A DNA stretch of 19,843 nt. Origin: Bryobacterales bacterium (lineage in GTDB: Bacteria > Acidobacteriota > Terriglobia > Bryobacterales > Bryobacteraceae). This document shows positions 1 through 9,666 of this stretch, piece by piece. The DNA is taken from positions 1-19,843 of the forward strand of contig PKYZ01000876.1 of assembly GCA_003132865.1 (NCBI GenBank), given 5' to 3'. Position 1 is the stretch's first letter. Each line of letters opens with the position of its first letter. Both the position numbers and the translations under genes were made by a program. The notes below the pieces were generated by a model. The model searched no databases. It had not been told where the DNA came from and was given only the letters and a program-made list of their open reading frames with translations.

Positions 1-2
1 CT

Positions 3-1983
3 CCGCAAAACCCCTCGGACCGGAACCCCTTGTATCGAAAGGCCTTCAACTCCAATTACACTTTTGGGACAGGAACCCTTAAAAACGACCGACCGAAACT
101 GGAGCAGCAAGTCCCCAAACTGCTCAAACAGCTCGTAGATGCCGGCCAACTTATGGCCGTGGAATCCGAATATCGCCTCCAGACTCGCGAGGGCGTGCTC
201 TGGACGCACGACTTCAATCGCCGCCGCACCGCCGTCCTCAATGACGACCAGCGCATCAATTCCAAGCGTGCGGAGCTGTTGCGTGACGGGGCAAAGCAGG
301 CTTTGAAGCCGGTATCGCTACAGCAGGGCACCTCCAGGCAGCCACGCAAACTCGTCGTCGAGCTTTCTTCGAGCCGTCCGACTTCTAGTAGTGACGAGGT
401 CACGCTGTGGGTGCGGGACGGATGGAGCGACGACGACAAATCCGTCTTGAATGATGCCCGCGCCGCCGGGGTGAACAGCCCCTTGCTCTTCGGCTTCCTG
501 CCGCGGCTCCACCACGAAGAACTGCGGCAGGCCATCGCCTCTCACGTCGCAGCTCAGGAAACGCTGGACGCCCACGGCCCGGCCGCCACACCGGAAGCCA
601 TCGAGGCCCGTAAGGCCGTCGAGACCCATTTGGAAGTCGCCCGGCACCGCATTCAGGAACTGCTCGGCCATGTCATCGGCGGCGCGAAAGTCTTTCTCGG
701 CGGCGGAGGAGGCGAACGGTATCGAACTGGCGGATAAGGTGCAGGATTCCGCAAACAGTGCCTTGGAACGGCTCTTCCCTCAGTTCTCCGAGGCCGATCA
801 TGTCAACTGGGGCCAGGTCGTCACCCGCGCCCGCGCCGGCGACGTGGGCGCGCTCTCGCAGGTGGGCTACCCCGGCGATGTTACCAAGCACCCAGTCTGC
901 CGTCGTGTGCTTGATCTCATTGGGGCTGGCAAGAAGGGCAAGGACGTTCAAGAGCACTTCCGGTCCGCGCCGTTTGGCTGGCCGAAGGACGCCATCGATG
1001 GAGCGCTGTTCGTTATGCTGGTGGCCGGCAACCTTCGCGCCACCAATAATGGCCAACCGGCACAGGCATCGCTTCCGCAGAATCAAGTGGGCGTTACCAG
1101 CTTCTATGTAGATGTGCCGCCGCTCAATGTGCAGCAGCGGCTCGATCTCAAGGCGCTCTTCCAGAAAATCGGCATCGCCACGCAGAACGGCAAGGAATCC
1201 GAAGCCGCCGCCCAGTTCCTGCAAAAGATGCTCGCGCTGGCGGAATCCGCCGGCGGCATCGCGCCCCGGCCGGAGCCGCCCGATTCGCAGGACGTGCGTG
1301 CCTTGCAAATGCTCAGCGGCAATGCCCAACTGCTCAAGATCCATGAGCAGAAAGATGCCCTCAGCCCGAAACTCGCCGCATGGAAGAAGAATGGCGACGG
1401 CATCGCCAAGCGCTGGCCTGTGTGGGAACGGTTGCTGGATTTTCACACCTTCGCCACTGGACTGCCGGCAGCGGAGGCCGCCGCCAGATCCATCGCCGCC
1501 ATTACTGACAGCCGCACCCTGCTGGCAGATCCCGATCCAGCGCCCGAGTTGACCAAACAACTCACTACTGCCCTACGCATCGAGCTCGGCAAGCTGCAGG
1601 GCGACCTCGGCGCCTTCTTCAAGGCCGGCGATGACAAACTCGCCGCCTCGCACATGTGGAGCCACCTGAGCGACGAACAGCGGGCCACGATTGCCACTAC
1701 CTGCCAGCTCACACCGCCGGCGAAGGAGACCATCGGCACGGACGAGGAAATCCTCGCCGCCTTGCGCACAAGCACCCTCGCCGACCGGCGCAACCTGCTC
1801 GATGCCGTGCCCCAACGGTTCTCCCGCGCGCTGGACGAGGCCAGCCGGCTGCTGGAACCCAAGGCCCAGCGCGTGGTGCTGCTTGGAGCTACCATCCACA
1901 ACGCTACCGAACTGGACCAGTGGCTCGCGGGCGCTCGCAAGCAGGTGGAAGAAAAGCTCAAAGACGGCCCCGTTATTCTATGA
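3..1983 (+). pseudogene. brxC: BrxC (BREX type 1 ATPase), 3' part, frameshifted
   Basis: This is the C-terminal part of the large P-loop ATPase BrxC/PglY of type 1 BREX phage defence. The 5' end lies outside the window, since the frame is open from base 3. The first segment (to about 700) carries the recognisable stretch EYRLQTREGVLWTHDF and ends near GHVIGGAKVFLGGG. The second segment resumes one frame away at about 700-712 (EANGIELADKVQDS) and runs to the stop at 1983. Joined, they give about 650 residues of a family of roughly 1,200, and the Walker motifs would lie upstream. One extra base in the G-rich run near 700-712 explains the frame change. The stop overlaps the pglX start (ATGA), the normal brxC-pglX coupling. 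The family call rests on sequence memory and context. The frameshift is directly seen, but a sequencing error in a GC-rich run is possible for this lesion alone. Confidence 0.82.
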
Positions 1984-4900
1984 GCACCCTTCCCACAAAT
2001 CTCCGCCGCCAGTTGGAAAACGCGATCAAGCAGGCCCGCAAGATCGCCGAGGGCGGCGCGCGCAAGGCGCTCGAAGCGCTCGCCGTGCATGAGCCTGACC
2101 CCTACCGGCACATGGATGAGGCGCAACGCGACCTGCGGCGCAAACTCCGCGCCCAGGCCGAACAATTAGGCGATGACGAGAGTCCGGCTCGGCGCGGCTC
2201 TTACGAGATCAAGCACCTCGTCGATAAGCTCGCCTACGACCAGTGGCACCGGCTCCTCTTCGCCCGCTTTCTCCTGGAGAACAATCTCCTCATCTCCCCG
2301 GAGCATGGGGTGTCCGTGTCGCTGGACGATTGCGAGGAACTCGCCCCGTCGTTGGGGCTTAAGGACGCGTGGGCGGTTGCCGCTCGCTTCGCTGCGAAGG
2401 AGCTGCCAGAAATCTTCCGCGTCGACGACCCTGCGGGTGCGGTGGAACTGCCTGTGGAGGACCGCAATCCGCTCATCCATCTCGTCACCAGCCTGCCGGT
2501 GGAGGTGTTCACCGCCAACGACAGCCTCGGCTGGTGCTATCAATTCTGGCAGGCGGAGCGGAAGGATGAGGTCAACGCTTCGGGCAAGAAAATCGGCGCC
2601 GATGAACTGCCCGCTGTCACGCAGTTGTTCACCGAAGACTACATGGTGGACTTCCTGCTCGATAACACGCTCGGCGCGTGGCACGCGGGCAAGGTTCTCG
2701 CCGCGAAGACCACACTGGCCGAGATCGCGCAGAGCGAGGAGGAACTCCGCAACGCCGTGGCGCTGCCCGGATGCCCGTGGAAGCATTTGCGCTTCATCAA
2801 AACCAAGGATGGTAAATGGACTCCAGCCGCAGGCACGTTCGACGGCTGGCCAAAGACGACCAAGGAACTCACGTGCCTCGACCCGTGCATGGGCAGTGGG
2901 CATTTCGTGGTGGCCATGTTCGAGCGGGTGGTTGCCTTACGCACGGCGGAGGAGAAGCTAGACGAATCGGTGGCAGTCGCGGCGGTCATAAGCGACAACC
3001 TGTTCGGGTTGGAGATTGACCCGCGCTGCACACAGATTGGCGCGTTCAACTTGGCGCTGGCGGCGTGGCGGCGCGTCGGCCACTGCAAGCTGCCGCCCAT
3101 GAACCTGGCCTGCTCTGGCCTGGCTCCGAATGCGAAGGAGGAAGACTGGCTGAAGCTGGCCGGCGACAACGAGAAACTCCAGAGTGGCATGGAGCGGCTT
3201 TATCGGTTGTTCAAAGACGCCCCCGTGCTGGGCAGCCTCATCAATCCGCGCGCCGCCGAGGGCAATTTACTGGAGGCCGGGTTCCATGAACTCCAGCCGC
3301 TGCTCGAAAAGGCGCTTTCCCAGGAGATCATGGACGCCACCGCGCATGAAATGGTGGTGACCGCGCACGGCCTGGCTAAGGCGGCGGAGATTCTCGGCGG
3401 CCAGTTCACGCTCGTCTCGACCAATGTGCCATACCTTTCGAACCGTAAGCAGTGCGACGAACTAAAGGATTTCTGCACGAGCCATTATCGAGCCGCAAAA
3501 AACGATTTGGCTGTCACGTTCTTCCTTCGCTTGATCCAACTCTGTAAAGAGTCGGGTAGCTTGACGTTCGTGATGTCTCAATATTGGCTTTTCAAGTCCT
3601 CTTACTCAGATGTCCGACACGAGCTTCTCGCGAAGTTGGAGTGGCCAATTCTGGCAAAGTTAGGCGTCGGTGCGTTCGAGACTATTTCTGGCGAGGTGGT
3701 CAACGTGATGGCAGGGGTATGGAACCGCACCCCCGCATCTCCGAGTTCCCTAATCGCAGGCATTGATGCGATGTCCTTCTCAAGTCCAACCGAGAAGGCA
3801 CAAGCGCTGAGGGGGGAGAACATCACTATGCTCTGCCAGGCAGAGCAAAGATCAAACGTGAAATCTAGGATCATTATTGGTCAGGTATCTGATATATCGA
3901 CACTGGAAGCGCTGTCGATAGCACCCCAAGGGACGAAAACTGGCGATGATGATCGGTGGCGTGCGTGCATGTGGGAGATCAAGACCTCCGATTCGGACTG
4001 GGTTCCTTATCAGACGACGGTCAGAGATCATTGCCTCTATGGGGGTAGACACCTCTATCTTGATTGGAGACAAGAGGGAATAGGGATGGTTCGTCCTCGC
4101 ATTGCCAATCTTGCCGTAGGGAAACAAGGCGTCGCGATTAGCCAAAGTGGTGGTCTCCCAGCAACACTCTACACAGGCGAGAGATTCGACAGTAACACGG
4201 CGCCACTGATCCCAAACGACCCAAGAGTTATTCCTGCCCTTTGGGCATATTGCAGTTCAGAGGAATACCTTGAGAACGTCAGATTGATCGACCAATCATT
4301 GAAGGTCACCAATGTCCCCCTTATCCAGGTGCCATTCGACCTTGAGCACTGGCAGAACGTGGCGGCGGAGAAATATCCGGACGGCTTGCCGAAGCCGTTT
4401 TCCAGCGACCCGACGCAATGGCTGTTCAACGGGCAGCCCGAAGGATCCGACCAGCCGTTGCACGTAGCCGTGGCGCGGTTGCTCGGCTTCCAATGGCCGC
4501 GCCAGACCGGTTCAAGTTTTCCAGATTGCCCGGCGCTGGACCCGGATGGTCTGGAAAAACTGGGGGATTCGGACGGTATCGTCTGCCTCTCCGCCACCAA
4601 AGGGGAAGCACCCGGCGCCGAGCGTCTGCGTGCGCTCTTGGTGCAGGCCTTGGGCAAATTCGACCTCAGTGCCATAATTGCCAGTGCCGGCCCCAAGGGC
4701 AGCAAATCAGAAACGCTGGAGGAGTGGTTGCGGGGAGTTTTTCGAGCAGCACTGCGCGCTCTTCCACCATCGTCCCTTCATCTGGCACATCTGGGACGGT
4801 CACAGGACCGGGTTCAGTGCGCTGGTGAACTATCACCAACTCACCCACGCGAATCTGGAAAAACTCACCTACGCGTACCTCGGTGATTGGATTCGTCGCC

Positions 4901-5155
4901 AGCAGGCTGCCGTAGATGCCGGCGAATCCGGCAGCGACGCCCGCCTTCAGGCTGCCAAGCAATTGCAGTCCCGCCTCAAGCTCATCCTTGAAGGCGAGCC
5001 GCCTACGACCTTTTCGTCCGCTGGAAGCCGCTCTCTAAGCAAGCTATCGGCTGGCACCCAGATATTAACGACGGTGTGCGGATGAACATCCGCCCCTTCG
5101 CGGTCGCGGACATCTTCCGCAAACGCGTCAAAATCAAATGGGACAAGGACCGCGC
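1980..5155 (+). pseudogene. pglX: PglX/BrxX adenine-specific DNA methyltransferase of BREX, C-terminus frameshifted
   Basis: PglX is the N6-adenine methyltransferase that marks host DNA in BREX. ATG at 1980 overlaps the brxC stop. The main frame runs from 1980 to about 4735. It shows a SAM-binding motif I, DPCMGSGHF, at about residue 301 and the catalytic motif IV as TNVPYL near residue 481, where NPPY would be the usual form. The frame then changes at about 4735, in a GGGG run, to the segment EFFEQHCALFHHRPFIWHIW. It changes again at about 5003, where one base seems missing, to YDLFVRWKPLSKQAIGWHP and FRKRVKIKWDKDR, the usual tail of the family. In the unshifted frame translation would end at 4886 with a nonsense tail. 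The coding text stops resembling PglX at about 5155 and passes into another gene. The catalytic domain is complete; the C-terminal region, which the family uses in target recognition and assembly, is broken. Confidence 0.85.
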
Positions 5156-6119
5156 TACATCTTCACACCGACGGCGCTTTATCTGGAAGCGGAGCCCCAC
5201 GGCCAGGCGGCCTCCAACGCGATGCGTCTGTCCGGGCAGCAACTACGGGAGGCATTGGCCCGCCTGTCGCCGTCCGCCAAGGAGATCGCGGCCGCCCAGG
5301 CACAGACCGAAGAGGAGCGCGAGCGCCAACCTTCCCATAGAGGTCGGGACCGTGCCGGTGACGAAGGACCATTATGAGCGCGTGGACCGGAGCCTGAAGG
5401 AGGCGCCGCCAGTCCAGTTCGACCTCGCGCGGCAGGTGCGCGTCTTCAATGCATATCTGCAATACGTTGAGCTGAAACTGACCGGGGCCGCGATCCAGCG
5501 CCAACGACTGGCTATCCCGCCGAACATCCTGAAGCTCGGCGGCAGCAAGGACCTGGAGGGCCGCTTGCGCACCACCTTCGACCTCATCGAAAAGGGCGAC
5601 AAGCTTTCATCCAAGAAGCTGGAAGACGAACTCAACGACATTCGCAAGAGCTTCACCCCATCGCTCCGCAAGGATCACGGCCGGGTCGTGCTCAAGTCGG
5701 CAAAGCCACGCCTGGAAAAACGCCTGGAGGCCCTTCGAACGAATCTTGAGGTACATCAGAAGAAGGTGGCTGAAGAGTTGCAAGGGCAACTCGATCAATC
5801 CCGCAGGCAGATCATCGACTACTACTTGCCCAGGGTTGTCGAGAATCCGCCGGATGCCATGCTTGGACAACTGCTACGGGAAAAGCCCACCGAGGACGAT
5901 GGCCGAAACTGGCTCGATGCGGAACTGGACCGGGTCTTTCCGAAGGCCGACTCGTTAATCCAGAAAATGCAACTCGATGTGCGCTATAAGGACGTGACCT
6001 TCGAGACGTTGAATTGTCCGGACTTTCTCGAATCCATCAAAGACGCCTTCCAAAAGGTGGACTGGGACAAGGCCTACGAGGAATTCATTGCGGCCGGCGA
6101 GGCGCACCGCGAGAAATGA
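5138..6119 (+). pseudogene. Unrecognised gene X, frameshifted, 5' end fused to the pglX tail
   Basis: I do not recognise this family. A coding-looking segment starts at ATG 5138 or soon after, overlapping the pglX tail in another frame (RYIFTPTALYLEAEPHGQ to QTEEERERQ). At about 5325 the frame changes to NLPIEVGTVPVTKDHYERV and continues to the stop at 6119. The second segment is about 265 residues, soluble, charged and mostly helical. It has the stretch RQRLAIPPNILKLGG, a coiled-coil-like region (KRLEALRTNLEVHQKKVAEELQ) and an acidic C-terminal part. There are no membrane segments and no nuclease or ATPase motif that I can see. The stop lies 3 bases before an hsdR-like start at 6123, so X may have been an accessory gene of a type I restriction operon rather than part of BREX. 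A reading frame starting at 5076 spans the same region but is a chimera of the pglX tail, out-of-frame sequence and X. Confidence 0.5.
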
Positions 6120-6122
6120 TCG

Positions 6123-6236
6123 ATGGCTTTCACCGACATCAACAGCGAAGATCGCCTCGTTCAGGCCACGCGAACCTCGACCCCGGCCCATAGTAGCGCT
6201 CGGCACACGCGCGCTCGTCGAAGCCAAATCGCGTGA
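6123..6236 (+). pseudogene. hsdR: Start of type I restriction subunit R (hsdR), truncated after about 16 codons
   Basis: ATG at 6123 encodes MAFTDINSEDRLVQAT, which matches the typical beginning of a type I restriction endonuclease R subunit. After roughly base 6170 the frame turns into arginine-rich, non-homologous sequence and stops at 6236. A purine-rich GAGAAA lies about 6 bases before the ATG, and the upstream gene X ends 3 bases earlier, which suggests an original X-hsdR operon. An intact HsdR has about 1,000 residues, so nearly all of the gene is gone. The identification rests on a short N-terminal signature, hence the moderate confidence. Confidence 0.5.
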
Positions 6237-6354
6237 GCTCATCGCCCTGTTCGGCGACACTCGCCGCTTCATCCTGAACGCCGGTTGCGCCATCCCCGCC
6301 ACCGCTCCCGAAGCCAACACTCGCGCCATGGTGCACGCTGCCAGGTCCTGGTAA
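6174..6354 (+). pseudogene. C-terminal remnant of a uroporphyrinogen-decarboxylase-like protein
   Basis: In frame 1 the codons up to the TAA at 6352-6354 read ELIALFGDTRRFILNAG and then CAIPATAPEANTRAMVHAAR. This resembles the last 50 or so residues of the URO-D / cobalamin-dependent methyltransferase fold, where a G-G-x-I-L-x-x-G-C-x-I-P motif precedes a final helix. No N-terminal part is present. The sequence directly upstream is the start of hsdR in a different frame. It is therefore a 3' gene remnant brought next to the defence genes by deletion or recombination. It is not functional. Confidence 0.5.
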
Positions 6355-6682
6355 ATGGACGACCGCGCCCGGCCTCCGCCCACTGGCCGGTTTCTGTAGG
6401 CGCGCCGAGCGCCAGGCAGCACAAAGATCTGCAACGCCATCGGTCGGCCAAAGCGCATCTTCGACGGGGCGCAGCGCGGTGCGCTTCATCCCGCCCATCC
6501 GGGCACGACGGGCGCCTTCCAAAAGGCTCCCGCATAAACCCGTTCGAAAACGGCGATTCAAAAGGACTTTGCCGAGCCATCCGGCGCCTTCGGAAACCAT
6601 CAGGTTTTGGAAGACGATAGGTAGCTCGCCGAAGAAAGAGGAATGGCGGAGTTGAGTTCAAATGGCTCAGTTTAGTAGGCGA
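6355..6682. other. Non-coding stretch between the URO-D remnant and brxL
   Basis: These 328 bases hold no reading frame that I recognise on either strand; the open frames are arginine-rich and look like chance frames in GC-rich DNA. No clear terminator hairpin with a T-tract was seen behind either convergent unit. It is probably debris from the rearrangement that also cut hsdR and the URO-D gene. Confidence 0.5.
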
Positions 6683-8734
6683 TCAGACCGACAACGCCTT
6701 CAGCAACGCATCGCGGGCATCGAGGTAGTAGTGGATGGTGATCTTGGCCGCCAGATCGTCGGGCAGGTCGTTCAATTGCCGCCGGCTGCTGATGGGCATC
6801 AAGATGCTACCAGCACCTTTCTCGATGGCCGTTTCAACGACGGCGACGGGATTGAAAATCGTTTCGATCGAACCGCCCAGGTTTAGACCGCCAGTGACAG
6901 CGAACCCGCCCTTGATGCTCTTCTGGAGCAGCGATGAGCAGAGAGCTAGCAGCACGGCGACGCCCACGCCGGAGCCGCTCTTGGCGTTGTCAAATGCCCG
7001 CAGTTGAATTGAAAACTCGTGTTGGCGAGGGTCACGGTCGCCAACGAGTTCCTGCGAGCGCACATAGAGATTCTGCTCGGCGCACCGGACACTCTCTTTG
7101 AAAGGTGGGGGTGCCGGCTGGTTTAAGACCTTCACACCGCTGCCCGGTCCTTCGGTGATGTTCACCTGATACAATCCGGAGTTCTCGTCGCCTCCGCCAG
7201 GGGAAATAACCCACGCCTGTCCCGGCGGCAGGGGATCGCTGCCAATGCTGTTCTCGCTGTAAAGCTCGGGCGTGGCCACAAACTTCTCCACCCCATCCTC
7301 GCCCATTGAGTAGCTGAACTGGGTGTTACGAAACTCGGCGGAACCGATGCGCTTTTGCTGTTCCTTGACCCGACGCCGGCACTCCAGTGCGATCCGCAAC
7401 GCCCACTCCAGCACCTCATCAGGGACGGGAGTATCTGGGTTCGGAGACACCAGCTTTATCAGTCCGCTCACGGTTTTCTGGACGCCGGTCGTGTCGCGTC
7501 CGCTCAGGGCACCACCCAAGTGAATGCGGCCCTGGAAAAAGTTTTGCCGGCTCTGGCGCCGCAGCTGGTTCCAGCACTCGGACAGGAAATCGCTGACAAG
7601 GCCGAAGTGATTGGTCAGCAGATCGCGGCTTACTTTTGGCAAATCCCAGCCGGGCAGGTAAGCGTGGATGCGATCCATGAAGGCAGTGTCGTGACGCATC
7701 TCGGGTGGCAGTGGGCCGAAAAGATGACCAACCCGCTGCTGGTGTTGCACGTCCACGTCGAAGTTGCCAACCATCACGATACCGCCATCGGCGCGGATGC
7801 TCTCCTTCCCGCGGCTGAACTCGCCGCACTCCATGTAGCCCTTCATGATATTCACGCCATCTTTTTGGTCAAAGGAGACGCCGGATATTTCATCGAAGCA
7901 GACCACGTCATACTGGCAGACCAATCCGCGCTGGCCGTTGGCGTTATTGACAAACATGCGCGCGACCGTCGCTTTACCTCCCGAGATAAGGTGGGCATAC
8001 GGCGAGACTTGCTGGAACAGGTGGCTCTTGCCGGTGCCTCGCGGACCAAGCTCCACCATGTTGTAGTTGCGCTCCACGAACGGGACCATTCGGAGGAGCA
8101 TTATGTCGCGGGCGCGGGGGGTGAGTTGCTCCGGTTCCATGCCTATACTCCGAATCAGGAAATTCTTCCACTCTTCAGTGGCAAACGCCTCCCGTCCCTG
8201 ATACAGCGCCGGCAACACTTCGCGCTTGGATAGTTGGATCTCGCGCAGCGATTCAATGCCGAACGGACGGCCATTCTTCTCCTGGGCAATGGTCGGGTCG
8301 TAGGCGAGTTCGACCTCTGCGTAGAAGCCGCCCGTAAGCATTCTTTCATTGGCGTTGACCATCTCCTGACTGATCCGCACGTCCTTCAGTTGCAAACTCG
8401 GTAACGTGGCCAAAAACGAATCGGTGTCGGCATCCAATCGGGCGGTGATGATGTCGATCAGCTTCACCTGCCCCTTGTCCTTGGCGCGGGCCTTGAACAA
8501 CTCATGTTCCCCGGCACGGATTGTCTTCTCACCAAGCTGACGCTCGACAATCTTGAGGCCGTCGGAGATTTCCTCGTCGTCCACCGAGGCGCAATAGCGG
8601 CCCAGGAGAAATTCGGCGACGTAGGTAGGAACCGGATACTGTCCCTTGAATTTGCGCACGAGATCCTTGCGCACGACGTAGCCTTCAAAGGCCTTTGTGG
8701 CAATCGTATCGATGGAGTCCAGTTGTTGGCTCAT
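6683..8734 (-). CDS. brxL: BrxL, Lon-like AAA+ protein of BREX type 1
   Basis: This is an intact 683-residue protein, the normal length for BrxL of type 1 BREX, an AAA+ protein with a Lon-protease-like C-terminal domain that is needed for phage restriction. The start at 8734 (MSQQLDSIDTIATKAFEG) is chosen because GGAG lies about 9 bases upstream; a start at 8788 would overlap pglZ. Seen motifs are Walker A GPRGTGKS at residues 230-237, Walker B VVCFDEIS with the acidic pair near 281-282, and a C-terminal Lon-like stretch SGSGVGVAVLLALCSSLL followed by GGLNLGGSIETIF. In the latter, the lysine typical of the Lon Ser-Lys dyad is not obvious at its usual place. The gene begins 4 bases after the pglZ stop, so the two were one transcript. 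It is the only BREX gene in the window without a visible lesion. Confidence 0.9.
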   Translation of the reverse strand: MSQQLDSIDTIATKAFEGYVVRKDLVRKFKGQYPVPTYVAEFLLGRYCASVDDEEISDGLKIVERQLGEKTIRAGEHELFKARAKDKGQVKLIDIITARLDADTDSFLATLPSLQLKDVRISQEMVNANERMLTGGFYAEVELAYDPTIAQEKNGRPFGIESLREIQLSKREVLPALYQGREAFATEEWKNFLIRSIGMEPEQLTPRARDIMLLRMVPFVERNYNMVELGPRGTGKSHLFQQVSPYAHLISGGKATVARMFVNNANGQRGLVCQYDVVCFDEISGVSFDQKDGVNIMKGYMECGEFSRGKESIRADGGIVMVGNFDVDVQHQQRVGHLFGPLPPEMRHDTAFMDRIHAYLPGWDLPKVSRDLLTNHFGLVSDFLSECWNQLRRQSRQNFFQGRIHLGGALSGRDTTGVQKTVSGLIKLVSPNPDTPVPDEVLEWALRIALECRRRVKEQQKRIGSAEFRNTQFSYSMGEDGVEKFVATPELYSENSIGSDPLPPGQAWVISPGGGDENSGLYQVNITEGPGSGVKVLNQPAPPPFKESVRCAEQNLYVRSQELVGDRDPRQHEFSIQLRAFDNAKSGSGVGVAVLLALCSSLLQKSIKGGFAVTGGLNLGGSIETIFNPVAVVETAIEKGAGSILMPISSRRQLNDLPDDLAAKITIHYYLDARDALLKALSV

Positions 8735-8738
8735 CAGG

Positions 8739-9522
8739 TTATTCTCCAAGTGTGGTGGATAGTGAATGGATCGCCTGCCCCGAAGCATCTAGCAAAACGA
8801 TCTCGGCATTTTTGCCGATGTCGGAGTCATTTTCGAGGAAGACCGTGACCTTGCCTTCGGGTGTTGTTTCGCGCGCCTGCTTGTCTGCCAGTAGCGAAGT
8901 GTCCGGGTCGGATTGGCTGGTGCGGACATCCACGCGGACGCCTACACAATGCCCACCGACCGACACTCGGCATTTCGCCCCGGTCCACTTCGCTTCGAGG
9001 ATTCGGGCCGAACCGCCCGACGGACGGGTTGCCATCGCGCGTAGGACAGGTGTCACCATTTCCTGGAGTGACACGCCGCCGTGGGAATACTCCATGGAGG
9101 CGCGGAAGCACCCAGCGCCTGTCGCGAATGAGCTGTTGCAGGTGGCGGGACGTGTTTTCGAGCCACGGCAGATAGACGGCACGCACGGTTCCCAGCACCG
9201 CACCATGCTGCTCCAGCGTCCCACATGCCGCCATGGTGGCGAGGGCGGCGGCATCCACGCGCCAGCCGCCTTCCACATAAAGCTGGGCATACGCCTCCGG
9301 CGTTGGAGCGCCGGGGACGGCCTGGCATAGCCTGGCCAGTTGCGCCAGCGGTTCAAGAGCCATCGCCAGCGGGCTTAGCCCCAGCTTCTGCCATGCGTAA
9401 CTGCGCCGGTCTGCGTGTTGCGTTTCCAGTTCAGCGATCCGACGGATCACCTCGTCCTGCGGCCGATCCACAAGCGACTCCAGAGCCTGCCGCAACTTCC
9501 GCTCTTCGCTTTCGTTGATGTT
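8739..9522 (-). pseudogene. pglZ: PglZ (BREX phosphatase) remnant lacking the catalytic core
   Basis: PglZ of type 1 BREX is a roughly 800-900-residue alkaline-phosphatase-superfamily protein. Here two pieces remain. From about 9522 down to about 9115 one frame encodes ESEERKLRQALESLVDR, HADRRSYAWQKLG and YVEGGWRVDAAAL, then AVYLPWLENTSRHLQQL, which is the family's pre-catalytic helical region. The text then jumps, in another frame, to ACFRASMEYSHGGVSLQEMV and KWTGAKCRVSVGGH, the family's C-terminal region, ending at the TAA at 8739. The phosphatase domain that should lie between (several hundred residues) and the N-terminal portion are both absent. The internal deletion plus frame change means no active PglZ can be made. 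The frame open to 9687 upstream is not PglZ-like. The stop is 4 bases before the brxL ATG. Confidence 0.78.
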
Positions 9523-9666
9523 CGGGCTTCTAGCGGGACCGAATATCGTCATCTGAGGATACGCTATGAGTTGTCTGTCTAGCAAGGGTCTGTAGACGAG
9601 TTGAATGGCATCCTCCGACACTGGCTGGAGGTGCGAGAACGAAAACCGAAAGGGAAGAACAAAGCA

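Noticed and set aside
673..1560. A 295-codon open frame on the minus strand opposite brxC.
   Set aside because: It is antisense to a clearly BrxC-like frame and has no motif or ribosome site.
5076..6119. One long open frame that could be annotated as a single 347-aa gene.
   Set aside because: Its first 27 or so codons are the pglX tail, the next 55 or so are an out-of-frame reading of another coding segment, and only the rest is real. It is a chimera of frames.
6189..6200. CATAGTAGCGCT resembles the tRNA-Glu 3' end at 18335-18346 (CATGGTAGCGCT) and lies at the hsdR/URO-D breakpoint, suggesting a second att site.
   Set aside because: Only 11 of 12 bases match, and the similarity does not continue into the T-arm, where integrase cores usually lie. 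A chance match of this quality in 20 kb is not rare.
7355..8233. A 292-codon open frame on the plus strand opposite brxL.
   Set aside because: It is a GC-driven mirror of the well-supported brxL gene and its translation has no domain-like features.
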